Assembly: GCF_027938815.1 (NCBI RefSeq)
Contig: NZ_CP115913.1
Span: forward strand, 3,258,001 to 3,322,000
Length of the DNA stretch: 64,000 nucleotides
Reading direction: 5' to 3'
Source of the DNA: Oceanirhabdus sp. W0125-5
GTDB taxonomy: Bacteria; Bacillota; Clostridia; Clostridiales; Clostridiaceae
The notes under the pieces were generated by a model, which saw nothing but the letters and a program-made list of their open reading frames with translations, searched no databases and had not been told where the DNA came from. Each line of letters starts with the position of its first letter. Position 1 is the first letter of the stretch. The translations under genes were made by a program, and so were the position numbers. Positions 8,041 to 17,175 of the stretch are shown here, one piece after another.

Positions 8041-10374
8041 ATGATACTCAAAATGTTGAAAAAAGATTTACTAAGAAATAAGGTAATATCAATAGCTATT
8101 TTCACATTTATAATGTTATCAGCTCTTTTTATTGCAAGTGGCACAAATATGATTATAGATTTAAACAATTCATTTGGGTTTCTAATTAAAGAAGCTAGTG
8201 CACCACATTTTGTTCAGTATCATTCAGGTGATATCGACCAGGAAATTATTGATAACTGGAGTAAAAACAATCCCTTAGTAAAACAGCACCAAACCTGTGA
8301 AACACTTAAGATTGAGGGATCAAAAATTTATTTAAACAGCAACAAAGAATCTGAACACAATACAGTAATGGACTTAATATTTCTTAAGCAAAATGAATCT
8401 TTTGATTATTTATTGAACTTAAATAATCAAAGGATAATAGTTAACGATGGTGCAATTGCTGTTCCTATTCTCTATATGCAAGAGAATGGTTTGAAGGTTG
8501 GAGATAATATTTTAATTAAAGATGAAAATATAGAATTATCATATAAAATTACTGATTTTGTAAGGGATGTTCAAATGAACTCTTCACTTGTGAGCTCTAA
8601 AAGATTTGTTGTGAGTGAATCAGACTTTGAAAAATTAAAGAAAAATTTTGGAGAAATTGAATATGAAATTGAATTCCAACTTCATGATTTAAAGGATATA
8701 TCTGAATTTTCAAATCAGTATGAGGCATCAAATCTTCCACATAAAGGGATACCTATTGACTTAGGAATAATAAAAATCCTAAACAGTGTAACAGATGGGC
8801 TAATAGCGGCAGTAATTGTTTTAATTTCACTACTGATAAATCTAATCGCACTTTTATGTTTAAGATTTACAATCCTTTCAACAATGGAAGAAGATTATCG
8901 TGAAATAGGCGTAATGAAAGCTATAGGTATAATACCTAAGGATATAAAACGTATCTACATGTATAAATACTCGTTCATTGCAATTAGCGCATCTATTGTT
9001 GGATTTATTATATCTATTATTTTAAATAAAAAATTTTCACAAAATATAATGTTATATTTTGGAAGTGCTCCGAAGTCCATTAATGAGTTCTTACTACCAA
9101 TATTTGCAGCCTTCTCTATTGCTATTATTGTTATAGTCTTTTGTAGGATAATCCTAAGACGATTTGGAAGAATTTCAGCAATTGAAGCTATACGGATGGG
9201 TAATACTGGTGAAACCTACAAAAGCAGTAAAGTATTAGCACTTTATAGACGTTCATTTATTAATCCTAATATCTTTTTAGGAGTGAGAGATGTTATTTTA
9301 CGATTTAAGTTATATGTATTATTATTTTTCGTGTTTATCCTGTGTACTTTTATTATTATTGTTCCTCTGAATTTTTTTAATACAATCCAATCATCAAATG
9401 TTAGCACATATATGGGAATTGAGAAAAGTGATATATTCATTGATTTGCGTCTATCGGACAAAACAATTGAACTGTTTGATGAAATGGTTAAATATGTTGA
9501 ACAAGATTCTGATGTTGTACGTTCTGTAGCATTTATAACTTGTCAATATGATGTTATTAATAAAGATGGCAGCAAGGAGAGTCTGTCAGTTGGAACTGGA
9601 GATTTTTCAGTGATGTCCCTTAAATATGTCAAAGGCTTAGCGCCAAAGCTTAACAACGAGATTGCCCTATCATTTTTAAGTGCAGATGAATTAGAAAAAA
9701 ACGTGGGTGATGAACTTGATCTTTTGATAAAGGGTGAAATTAGAAAGATGATTGTTACTGGTATCTATCAAGACATTACCAATGGGGGGAGAACTGCAAA
9801 AGCAAATATTGAAACTGATCATGATAGAGCTTTATGGTATAACCTTAATATTGATGTAAAAAATGATGTGAAAGGAAAGGTTGATGAATATAAAAAACTA
9901 TTTAAAGAAGCAAAGATTATTGAATCAGAAGATTTCATGAATCAGACTTTTGATAATACCATAAGTCAGCTTAAGCTAGTAATAATAGTGGCTATAGTTT
10001 TAGCAATTCTTGTGGCAATGTTGATTACTTCATTATTTTTAAAAATGCTCATTGCAAAGGATTCATCTCAAATAGCCATTATGAGGAGTATAGGTGTAAC
10101 ATTAAGGGATATCCGAGTACAGTACATTACTAAATCACTAGTGGTTCTAAACTTAGGTATTGTTATTGGAACAATTATGGCGAATTATTTAGGAGAAAAA
10201 TTATTTAGTATTGTGCTTTCTTTCAGAGGTGCACCTAACTTTAAATTTGAGGTAAATCCTCTTCAAGCTTATGTATTAAGTCCTGTGATACTGATGGTTA
10301 TCGTAACAATAACAACACTAATTAGTATTGCATCAATAAAACAATTAAATATTTCGGATATAAATCAGGAATAA
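8041..10374 (+). CDS. ABC transporter permease, double FtsX/MacB type
   Basis: A 777-residue membrane protein. A first membrane helix (about residues 15-38) is followed by a large extracellular domain. An FtsX permease domain with three helices follows (about 260-385), then another helix (about 430-455), a second extracellular domain and a second FtsX domain (about 645-765). The two halves resemble each other (REIGVMKAIG and AIMRSIGV segments). The start at 8041 is chosen because AAGGAGGTGGAG lies just upstream; an in-frame ATG at 7999 has no such site. It pairs with the ATPase 13 nt downstream and a two-component system, an arrangement usual for antimicrobial-peptide or lipid-stress exporters. 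The substrate is unknown. Confidence 0.85.
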   Translation: MILKMLKKDLLRNKVISIAIFTFIMLSALFIASGTNMIIDLNNSFGFLIKEASAPHFVQYHSGDIDQEIIDNWSKNNPLVKQHQTCETLKIEGSKIYLNSNKESEHNTVMDLIFLKQNESFDYLLNLNNQRIIVNDGAIAVPILYMQENGLKVGDNILIKDENIELSYKITDFVRDVQMNSSLVSSKRFVVSESDFEKLKKNFGEIEYEIEFQLHDLKDISEFSNQYEASNLPHKGIPIDLGIIKILNSVTDGLIAAVIVLISLLINLIALLCLRFTILSTMEEDYREIGVMKAIGIIPKDIKRIYMYKYSFIAISASIVGFIISIILNKKFSQNIMLYFGSAPKSINEFLLPIFAAFSIAIIVIVFCRIILRRFGRISAIEAIRMGNTGETYKSSKVLALYRRSFINPNIFLGVRDVILRFKLYVLLFFVFILCTFIIIVPLNFFNTIQSSNVSTYMGIEKSDIFIDLRLSDKTIELFDEMVKYVEQDSDVVRSVAFITCQYDVINKDGSKESLSVGTGDFSVMSLKYVKGLAPKLNNEIALSFLSADELEKNVGDELDLLIKGEIRKMIVTGIYQDITNGGRTAKANIETDHDRALWYNLNIDVKNDVKGKVDEYKKLFKEAKIIESEDFMNQTFDNTISQLKLVIIVAIVLAILVAMLITSLFLKMLIAKDSSQIAIMRSIGVTLRDIRVQYITKSLVVLNLGIVIGTIMANYLGEKLFSIVLSFRGAPNFKFEVNPLQAYVLSPVILMVIVTITTLISIASIKQLNISDINQE

Positions 10375-10387
10375 ATGAGGTGATTAA

Positions 10388-11152
10388 ATGAGTAATATAT
10401 TGGAAGTAAGGAATTTATGTAAAACCTACGTGGTAAATAAGAGACAAAACCATGTTCTTAAAAATATTAACTTAACTATTAAGGAAGGGGAGTTTGTATC
10501 TGTGATGGGGCCTTCTGGTTCGGGTAAATCTACATTATTATATAATGTAAGTGGAATGGATAAAATGACAGCTGGAGATGTTTTATTTGATGGTGAGAAT
10601 ATCGGTAATTTATCGGAAAAGGAACTGTCAAAACTGCGCTTGAATAAGATGGGGTTTGTATTTCAACAAATAAACCTGCTAAAAAACTTAGGAATTATCG
10701 ATAATGTAATAATGTCAGCTTATATGGCTAAAGAACGAAAACGAAAAGACATTAATAAACATGCCATTGAGTTAATGAAAAGAACAGGTATTATTGAATT
10801 AGCTGATCATGATATTACTCAAGCATCAGGAGGACAATTACAAAGAGCTGCTATTTGTAGAGCATTAATTAATAATCCAAAAGTTATTTTTGGTGATGAG
10901 CCTACAGGTTCTTTAAATTCAAAAACAGCCGCTGAAATTATGGATATATTTAATGAAATTAATGAAAGTGGAACAACGATTATGTTGGTAACACATGATA
11001 TAAAGGTAGCATCGAAAACAGAACGAGTATTATATATGATTGATGGTAAGATTGAAGGGGAATTTATCTTAGGTAAATATGACAAAGAGGACGATGACAG
11101 TAAGCAAAGAGATGTTAAACTAACCCAGTGGCTGATGGATATGGGGTGGTAA
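10388..11152 (+). CDS. ABC transporter ATPase (MacB/LolD-like)
   Basis: A 254-residue cytoplasmic ATPase that would energise the FtsX-type permease. Walker A GPSGSGKST (about residues 39-47), a Q-loop (FVFQQINLL), signature ASGGQLQRA, Walker B VIFGDEPTG and the switch histidine (VTHD) are all present. A C-terminal extension of about 25 residues is charged. It lies between the permease and the response regulator in one operon. Such ATPases drive mechanotransmission across the membrane rather than substrate translocation through it. Confidence 0.92.
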   Translation: MSNILEVRNLCKTYVVNKRQNHVLKNINLTIKEGEFVSVMGPSGSGKSTLLYNVSGMDKMTAGDVLFDGENIGNLSEKELSKLRLNKMGFVFQQINLLKNLGIIDNVIMSAYMAKERKRKDINKHAIELMKRTGIIELADHDITQASGGQLQRAAICRALINNPKVIFGDEPTGSLNSKTAAEIMDIFNEINESGTTIMLVTHDIKVASKTERVLYMIDGKIEGEFILGKYDKEDDDSKQRDVKLTQWLMDMGW

Positions 11153-11169
11153 AGAATAGGAGGAGTGTA

Positions 11170-11853
11170 ATGGAGCAGATATTATTAGTTGAAGATGAAA
11201 AGGAATTAGCACTAGTTACAAGAGATTATTTTAATAAAAAAGGGTATCAAGTAAAAATAATCGAAGATGGGAAAGCTGCTTTAGATTATTTGATGTTAAA
11301 CCCAGTTAAACTGCTTATATTAGACATAATGCTGCCAGAGGTAGATGGTTTAACCATTTGTGAAGAAGTTAGAAAAAAATCCAACATTCCTATTATTATT
11401 ATTAGTGCTAAAACAGGAGAAGATGCTAGGATTATTGGTATCGAATTAGGTGCTGATGATTATATTGAAAAGCCATATTCAGTTAAGGAACTTTTTGTTC
11501 GAGTAAAATCCCAGCTTAAAAGAGCTTATGAAATGACCATTGAAATGGATAAATTGGTAGATGGGGATTTAACCATTGATATAGTTGGAAGGCAAGTATA
11601 TATTAAAGGAGAGAGACTTTTGTTAGCTACAAAAGAATTTGAACTTCTTAAGATACTGGTTGAAAACAAGGGACGTGTAATTCATAAAGAAAAGCTTTTT
11701 AATATGGTATGGGGGACTGATTGCTTTAGCGAATTCTCAACACTAACAGTTCATATCAATAAGTTAAGAGAAAAAATTGAAAAGAAGCCTAAAGATCCTA
11801 AATACATCGTGACAGTATGGGGTGTAGGGTATAGATATGAAGGTATGATATGA
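11170..11853 (+). CDS. OmpR-family response regulator
   Basis: A 227-residue regulator with an N-terminal receiver (DD pair in LVEDEKE, phospho-acceptor in LLILDIMLPEVDG, lysine in YIEKPYS) and a C-terminal winged helix ending in TVWGVGYRYEG. The start at 11170 follows AGGAGGAG; an earlier in-frame ATG at 11128 lies inside the ATPase gene. It overlaps the kinase by 4 nt (ATGA). It probably controls the upstream ABC genes, as in Bce-type modules, but no operator could be assigned. Confidence 0.93.
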   Translation: MEQILLVEDEKELALVTRDYFNKKGYQVKIIEDGKAALDYLMLNPVKLLILDIMLPEVDGLTICEEVRKKSNIPIIIISAKTGEDARIIGIELGADDYIEKPYSVKELFVRVKSQLKRAYEMTIEMDKLVDGDLTIDIVGRQVYIKGERLLLATKEFELLKILVENKGRVIHKEKLFNMVWGTDCFSEFSTLTVHINKLREKIEKKPKDPKYIVTVWGVGYRYEGMI

Positions 11854-13133
11854 AAAGAAAATTTTTATTTATAACTGCTTGTTGGTTAATATCCATGATA
11901 ATTCTAATCCTTTCAGCATCAAAAAACTCTTATAATATTGATGGTAGCTTTAAAGTATCTATAAATAGAATACAGCAAAGTTTAACAACTGATTTAGAAA
12001 AGAATATTCAATTAATTAATGCTTTAAATAAGGAAGAACTGCCTTTAATAAATAGAATAGAAATAATTGATTATAGGCATAAAACTTATGATGAAAGTAA
12101 TAGATTTTTTAATGTTGGTACTATTAAAAATGAAACAGTTGTTTTTAAACCCATTGAAGGAACAAATTATATAGTTAAGTATAGTATTGAGAATAATCCC
12201 CATGAGACAAATTATGCGTTTTTATGGTGTGTAATGATACTCACAGGTGCATACTTTACTTTTATGATTCATATTTTAATGCTTAATAAAAATATTATTA
12301 AGCCTATGAATAAACTTTCTAGTATAACAAAGCAAATGGCCAGGGGTTACTTAGGAGAAGTAACCCTTCAATACAAGAACAAAGATTTGAAAGACTTCAT
12401 ATGGGGTTTGGATATGCTTAGAGTACAGTTATCATATGAAAGAGAAAAAAAAGTAGAGTTAGAAAAGCAGAGAAGGACTTTGGTTGCGGGTTTATCCCAT
12501 GATATTAGAACGCCTCTATCTTCAGTAAAGAACTATGTAATAGCCTTAAAAGAAGAACTTTATGATAGTAGAGAAGATAAAAATAATGCTTTTCAAATTA
12601 TACTTGATAAAGTAGAAGTTATAGAAAAACTTACTAAAGAATTGCTAGAAAGTTCATCAAAAGATATAAATCATATTGAAGTTATACCAAAAGAAACATA
12701 TATGTTTGAGATTAAAAATAGATTAAATAGAATTATTCATCAAAAAACTGATTTACTACATATGGATTACTTTGAAGGAGAACTAGATGAAAACCTAATG
12801 GTGTTGGTTGACTTTGAGCGATTACAAGAAGTTTTTGATAATCTTGTTGAAAATGCTATAAAGTATGGTGACTTAAAAAGCATTAAGGTTAGTTATAGTA
12901 CAGAAGATAATCATCAATTAATAGAAATCCATAATACTGGAACCTCAATACCCAAAAAAGAAGTTAAGTACATTTTCAACAGTTATTATAGAGGCTCTAA
13001 TGTAAATGATAAACCAGGTTGTGGATTAGGGCTATATATTTCAAAACAAATCATGAGAAATATGCAGGGTGATATTTATACAAAGAATACTGAAACCGGT
13101 GTAAGTTTTGTCATTGTGATTAAACAAGCTTGA
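11850..13133 (+). CDS. Sensor histidine kinase
   Basis: A 427-residue membrane kinase. Two helices (about residues 5-23 and 124-145) flank an extracellular domain of about 100 residues. HAMP-like and dimerisation regions follow, with the H-box GLSHDIRTPLSS, N-box NLVENAIKYG and G-box GCGLGLYIS. The sizeable extracellular domain differs from BceS-type intramembrane kinases, so the signal may be sensed directly rather than through the ABC permease. It is coupled to the response regulator by an ATGA overlap and is the last gene of the operon. Confidence 0.92.
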   Translation: MKRKFLFITACWLISMIILILSASKNSYNIDGSFKVSINRIQQSLTTDLEKNIQLINALNKEELPLINRIEIIDYRHKTYDESNRFFNVGTIKNETVVFKPIEGTNYIVKYSIENNPHETNYAFLWCVMILTGAYFTFMIHILMLNKNIIKPMNKLSSITKQMARGYLGEVTLQYKNKDLKDFIWGLDMLRVQLSYEREKKVELEKQRRTLVAGLSHDIRTPLSSVKNYVIALKEELYDSREDKNNAFQIILDKVEVIEKLTKELLESSSKDINHIEVIPKETYMFEIKNRLNRIIHQKTDLLHMDYFEGELDENLMVLVDFERLQEVFDNLVENAIKYGDLKSIKVSYSTEDNHQLIEIHNTGTSIPKKEVKYIFNSYYRGSNVNDKPGCGLGLYISKQIMRNMQGDIYTKNTETGVSFVIVIKQA

Positions 13134-13177
13134 TAAGTTAATTATAATGACATATTATTTAGTAATAAAAAGAAAAA

Positions 13178-13216
13178 GAGACTTATCTATAACAAAAAAC
13201 GTTATATATAGGTCTC
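13178..13216 (-). terminator. Terminator between convergent genes
   Basis: A 16-bp imperfect stem (GAGACTTATCTATAAC with GTTATATATAGGTCTC). On the minus strand it is followed by TTTTTCTTTTT, so it mainly ends the copper-domain fusion gene. It may also stop the kinase transcript. Confidence 0.75.
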
Positions 13217-13291
13217 ACTATTTAAAACTAATCCAGATAAAATAGCAATATATTGACTAGGTATAAGGTTCTAGAGTTGATAGTTTTGATA

Positions 13292-14680
13292 TTAATTTGT
13301 AGAACAACAACCACTACCTTTTCTAGAAGGGGATTTCTCATCTATAGGTACTGAATTATCAATATTATCCAAGTCATCTGTTACTTTAATTATCCCATCA
13401 ATCATACCCATCCAACAACTGAAATTTATATCATTATTACCAGGAGTAAATTCTATTATATTTTCACCTTCACTTAATTTTTTTTGTATATCATATGAAG
13501 GAACGATTATTTCATTATTACATGTTGTTAATCCTTTCCCATCTATTACCCATTTTACAGGGATACCTTTTTGGACATAGAGCACATTTGGGAGATATCC
13601 ACTGTAGTCCGCAGTCATTTTAAGTATTTGGTAGCCATCTTTAATTTCTGCTTTAGTATAATTTATTTGGATATTCTCACTTCTATTAGATAAAAATCCT
13701 AGTTTTGAAGAAAAATTAACTCCTGATAAGAGAGCTCCTCTATTTATCATTATGAACCCAAGAATAATTACAAGTACACCACTTAATTTTAAAATTTTCC
13801 TTGAATAACTTTTGTTTAACATAGTAACTGCTATACCAAAAGAAAGCATTAAGGGAACAGTACCTAGTGAGAATGCAAACATTGATAGTGCACCTTTAAT
13901 AGCACTACCAGTACCTAAAGCATAAAGCTGCATTGTTTGTAGTGGTCCACACGGCATAAAACCATTGAGAATCCCTACAATAAAAGGAGCTTTAGTTTTT
14001 TTATTAGATGAACATATTGACCATGGAAGTTTTATATGTAATTTTCTAAATATTTTAAAACCAGCTAGATTGAAACCCATAATTATCATAAATAATCCTG
14101 CAAAAATAGTTATAGCAGATTTTGCATATAACGATATAGAAAAAATTGAGCCTATAGCACCAACAACTCCACCAAGTATCGTATAAGAAATCACTCTTCC
14201 TAAATTATATAATAATGCTGGTGTAAGAGGAACTAACTTGTTCTTTTTGATAGATGATATACTTTGTGAAAGCATTATTCCTCCACACATTCCAACGCAA
14301 TGAAGAGATGTGAAAAGGCCCACAATAAATAAAACAATAAGTGCCGATCCTTGTTGAAGTTTTGACTCCATATTAAATGAGCCTGAATATTTACCTAATA
14401 TTATTATGATTGCAGCAATAGCTAATATACCTATAATATTTTTAAAATCTAAATTCTTTGAATGTGGACTTGCAATTTCATATCCAGATTTAATAATTGC
14501 TTCTTCTATTAATGTACAAGTACATATCTCAGAATTGTATTCAACACTTACAGAAGAATTCCTATAACTTGCTTTTGCATTTATAACACCCTCAACCTGT
14601 CTTACATCACTTTCAATTAAAATTTCACAGGAAGAACAGTGCATACCTTGAACCTTGAAAATTTGTCGTTTTACTGACAT
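13292..14680 (-). CDS. HMA - TauE/SafE membrane - cupredoxin-like fusion protein
   Basis: A 462-residue membrane protein in three parts. Residues 1-70 form a heavy-metal-associated domain with GMHCSSC. Residues about 105-325 form a six-helix DsbD/TauE-SafE-like core with LHCVGMCGG and a second GFMPCGPLQ motif. Residues about 345-435 form a cupredoxin-like domain (GIPVKWVIDG, then TTCN, then FSCWMGM) whose Cys/Met ligands suit Cu(I). The C-terminus ends GSGCCSTN. The family moves or delivers copper or reducing equivalents across the membrane. It is divergent from the Csp gene and close to a CsoR-type operator, so copper handling is likely. A GGGGGGAAATT ribosome site precedes the start. Confidence 0.85.
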   Translation of the reverse strand: MSVKRQIFKVQGMHCSSCEILIESDVRQVEGVINAKASYRNSSVSVEYNSEICTCTLIEEAIIKSGYEIASPHSKNLDFKNIIGILAIAAIIIILGKYSGSFNMESKLQQGSALIVLFIVGLFTSLHCVGMCGGIMLSQSISSIKKNKLVPLTPALLYNLGRVISYTILGGVVGAIGSIFSISLYAKSAITIFAGLFMIIMGFNLAGFKIFRKLHIKLPWSICSSNKKTKAPFIVGILNGFMPCGPLQTMQLYALGTGSAIKGALSMFAFSLGTVPLMLSFGIAVTMLNKSYSRKILKLSGVLVIILGFIMINRGALLSGVNFSSKLGFLSNRSENIQINYTKAEIKDGYQILKMTADYSGYLPNVLYVQKGIPVKWVIDGKGLTTCNNEIIVPSYDIQKKLSEGENIIEFTPGNNDINFSCWMGMIDGIIKVTDDLDNIDNSVPIDEKSPSRKGSGCCSTN

Positions 14681-14891
14681 TAATTTCCCCCCTATTTGAT
14701 TAATAATATAAACTAAAATAATACCTAAGTAAAAATATGGTAATCAATTTAATATAAGTATATCAAAAGAATGTGTGATTTTTATGAAGAAATAAAATGC
14801 TTATTCTTAAAATTTCAAATAGTATAAAGCAAACTTTTTTAAGCATACTATAAATGTGTTAAAACTAATCGATAAAAGGAGATAAAAACAT

Positions 14892-15236
14892 ATGATTAAA
14901 ACAGAAACATTAAATGCTACTTATCAAAAATGCATCGATATTTGTATAGAATGTGCTCAAGTATGCGAACATTGTGCTCATGCATGTTTAAATGAACCAG
15001 ATCCTAAAGCAATGACTAGATGTATTAAATTAGACAGAGATTGTGCTGAAATATGCCGTCTTGCAGCTCAATTTATGATTAGAGATAGTGAATTTGCTAT
15101 AGAAGCATGCGAATTATGTGCTAAAATATGTAAAGCATGTGCAGATGAATGTGCTAAACATCCAGTTGATCATTGTAAAAGATGTGAAGATGTTTGTAAT
15201 CGTTGTGCTGATGAATGTAAGAACATGGCAAGATAA
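14892..15236 (+). CDS. Csp-type four-helix-bundle copper storage protein (DUF326)
   Basis: A 114-residue cytoplasmic protein with 19 cysteines, mostly in CxxxC and CxxC spacing along predicted helices (for example CIDICIECAQVCEHC). This is the hallmark of the cytosolic copper storage proteins, in which Cys-lined four-helix bundles hold many Cu(I) ions. No signal peptide is present, matching the cytosolic Csp3 group. It is divergent from the HMA/TauE/cupredoxin gene and has its own terminator, so it is monocistronic. An AAAGGAGATAAAAA ribosome site precedes ATG 14892. Confidence 0.9.
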   Translation: MIKTETLNATYQKCIDICIECAQVCEHCAHACLNEPDPKAMTRCIKLDRDCAEICRLAAQFMIRDSEFAIEACELCAKICKACADECAKHPVDHCKRCEDVCNRCADECKNMAR

Positions 15237-15269
15237 TTGTTATAATGGTATAAATAAAATACTACATGT

Positions 15270-15296
15270 AAAACTCCTAAAATTTAGGAGTTTTTT
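15270..15296 (+). terminator. Terminator of the Csp gene
   Basis: AAACTCCTAAA with TTTAGGAGTTTTTT: a 10-bp stem and T-tract. Confidence 0.9.
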
Positions 15297-15304
15297 ATGT
15301 ATAC

Positions 15305-15523
15305 TTATATTTTTTTAGATATTTTTTCATAAAGGTCATTGGCACAGATAGCAGTTAAAGCTTCACCATCAACTATTGCAAATGGACCTTTCCCACATAA
15401 ACCACATTCATCAACACATGGAGCAACTTCCACATGAGCATCTTTATGATTTTCTTTAATTCTGTTTAAAACCTCTTCAGTTCCTAAGCTAAGATTATGT
15501 TGACAAAATATTATTTTTGACAT
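15305..15523 (-). CDS. DUF1450 (YuzB-like) small protein
   Basis: A 72-residue protein with the DUF1450 pattern: an N-terminal FCQHNLSLGTEEVL, then CVDECGLCGKGPFAIVDGE, giving a CxxxCGxC cluster that could bind a metal or FeS centre. Related thioredoxin-fold proteins carry ferredoxin-like sites; biochemical function is not established. A ribosome site (AGGAGG) precedes the start. A CsoR-like palindrome lies 28 nt upstream of the start codon, so induction by copper is inferred. It is separated from the Csp gene by a terminator and runs toward it. Confidence 0.8.
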   Translation of the reverse strand: MSKIIFCQHNLSLGTEEVLNRIKENHKDAHVEVAPCVDECGLCGKGPFAIVDGEALTAICANDLYEKISKKI

Positions 15524-15550
15524 ATCAAACCTCCTGTTATAAAATATTTA

Positions 15551-15573
15551 ACCCACCCCATAAGGGGGGTGGT
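15551..15573 (-). promoter_or_regulatory. CsoR-type copper operator
   Basis: CCACCCC (15553-15559) and GGGGTGG (15566-15572) form a GC-rich pseudo-palindrome in otherwise very AT-rich DNA. CsoR-family operators have this CCCACCCC...GGGGTGGG form. It lies just upstream of the DUF1450 gene, where a repressor would block it. No csoR gene is present in the window. Confidence 0.7.
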
Positions 15574-15625
15574 AAACTAAGATTATCATGGATAAATCTG
15601 TATGTCAATATATAAATATATTAAC

Positions 15626-15639
15626 TGTCGATTTCGACA
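15626..15639. promoter_or_regulatory. Short perfect palindrome, possible operator
   Basis: TGTCGA-TT-TCGACA in the divergent region between the DUF1450 gene and the NosR-like gene. It is not a LexA (GAAC-N4-GTTC) site. The binding protein is unknown. Confidence 0.35.
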
Positions 15640-15706
15640 AAAAAGAATGAAATTAACACCATAATTTAAATAACATTTTAATAATATTTAAAATTACAAA
15701 CAACTT

Positions 15707-15736
15707 CATAATTATCACACAATTTAATGATATAAT
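15707..15736 (+). promoter_or_regulatory. Direct-repeat promoter 1 (NosR-like gene)
   Basis: Box 1 CATAAT, spacer TATCA, box 2 CACAAT, 7 nt, then -10 TATAAT. The two boxes are 11 bp apart (one helical turn) and box 1 occupies the -35 position, as for activators of the OmpR/PhoB family. Seven further promoters in this region share the arrangement. Confidence 0.75.
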
Positions 15737-15817
15737 AATTGATATTTAACAATTTTTATTTGAAATAATAATTTATGATTTAATAAAGTGTTGCTAAAAA
15801 AAGTATAAGGGGGAAGT

Positions 15818-17161
15818 ATGAGGAAGAAAATCGAAAAGATAAGAAATATTATTCAGTTATTTTCCATAATTGTTTTTACAGGTTTATTTGGTTTAATTCT
15901 ACATAATTTTCGTAAAGTGTATGAGAGTATTTTAGATGGGGTAAGTAACTTTAATGTACAGGCGTTATTTATGGTATTACCATTGATAGGGATTACTTTA
16001 ATATTTGGAAGATTCTTTTGTGGGTGGTTATGTGCTTTTGGAGCGATAAATGATTTTATTTATAAGATTTCCAAGAAAGTACTTAAAGTAAATATTAAAG
16101 TAAATAAAAAAGTTGATTCCACTTTAAAATCTATAAAATATATATACTTTTTAGGAATTGTAGTTTTCACATGGACATTAGGAAATAATTTTCTAAGTAC
16201 TTATGATCCATGGAGTGCGTATGCTAATATAAAGTATTTGCCATCAAGTTTTATAAATAAACCTAGTGCATTTTTAATTTTAATCTCTACGTTAATCGGA
16301 GCTGCCTTTATTGAAAGGTTTTTTTGTAGATATTTATGTCCATTAGGAGCTATTCAATCAATGATATCTAAATTAAAAATCTCAAATATTAGTAAGAATA
16401 CAAGTATTTGTGGTAAATGTACTCTTTGTACTAAAAAATGTCCAATGGGGATAAATCTTAAAGGAAAAGAAAGTATAATCAGCAGTGAATGTATTAGTTG
16501 TCTAAATTGTGTATCTAATTGTCCTAAGAAAAATGCAAACAAGAAAATTATTGGCTTGAAAACACCGCCTATTATTTTTGTAGTGTTTGGATTAATAATT
16601 TTCTTAATGTCATATTTATCTGAAGCATCAATTATTCAAAGTTTACCTGAAAATAAGAAAGTAGTTAGTGAAGAAAAAATATTAACACATAAGAATATAG
16701 ACAACTCTAATAATGAAAATAAAGTAGATAATAATTTTAGTGATGATTCTTCAATAATAGAAGAAATGAATAAAATAAATACAAATATTAAAAGTAATGA
16801 AAAGAGTAATTATAAAGAATACATGGAAGAATCTAATTATAGCAACAAATTAGACGAGAATATAGATGAGAAAATAGAAGACAAAAAAGAAAATAAGATT
16901 TATAATGATGGTACATTTAGAGGAATAGAACTTGATCTAACAGTAGAAGTTACTCTATATAGTGATGAGATAGTTAACATTGAAATAATATCTCATGGAG
17001 AGGAAATTGGTTATTTTGAAGAAACTTTTGAGGTAATTCCAAAGGCGATTCTTAAAAGTCAGTCAACAGGAGTAGATGTAGTATCTGGTGCTACAGATAC
17101 AAGTGAGCGATTATTGGATGCAATAAGGGATGCTCTTTATAGAGCTAAAATTCCCAAATAA
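15818..17161 (+). CDS. NosR/NapH-like FeS and FMN-binding membrane protein
   Basis: A 447-residue membrane protein. NapH-type helices carry FFCGWLCAFGA and FFCRYLCPLGA (about residues 65-200). Two [4Fe-4S] motifs follow on one side of the membrane (CGKCTLCTKKC and CISCLNCVSNC, about 200-240). After another helix comes an acidic, low-complexity linker of about 100 residues, and then an FMN-binding domain (about 365-445) with SGATDTS, where the threonine of S-G-A-T carries covalent FMN. Family members pass electrons across the membrane to extracellular reductases. The fusion of the NapH-like part and FMN domain gives a one-protein electron conduit; the acceptor is unknown. It has its own direct-repeat promoter and a terminator. 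Confidence 0.85.
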   Translation: MRKKIEKIRNIIQLFSIIVFTGLFGLILHNFRKVYESILDGVSNFNVQALFMVLPLIGITLIFGRFFCGWLCAFGAINDFIYKISKKVLKVNIKVNKKVDSTLKSIKYIYFLGIVVFTWTLGNNFLSTYDPWSAYANIKYLPSSFINKPSAFLILISTLIGAAFIERFFCRYLCPLGAIQSMISKLKISNISKNTSICGKCTLCTKKCPMGINLKGKESIISSECISCLNCVSNCPKKNANKKIIGLKTPPIIFVVFGLIIFLMSYLSEASIIQSLPENKKVVSEEKILTHKNIDNSNNENKVDNNFSDDSSIIEEMNKINTNIKSNEKSNYKEYMEESNYSNKLDENIDEKIEDKKENKIYNDGTFRGIELDLTVEVTLYSDEIVNIEIISHGEEIGYFEETFEVIPKAILKSQSTGVDVVSGATDTSERLLDAIRDALYRAKIPK

Positions 17162-17175
17162 TAATTAAGTTTATA

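Noticed and set aside
15626-15639. LexA operator
   Set aside because: The palindrome TGTCGA-TT-TCGACA lacks the GAAC-N4-GTTC form used in Firmicutes.
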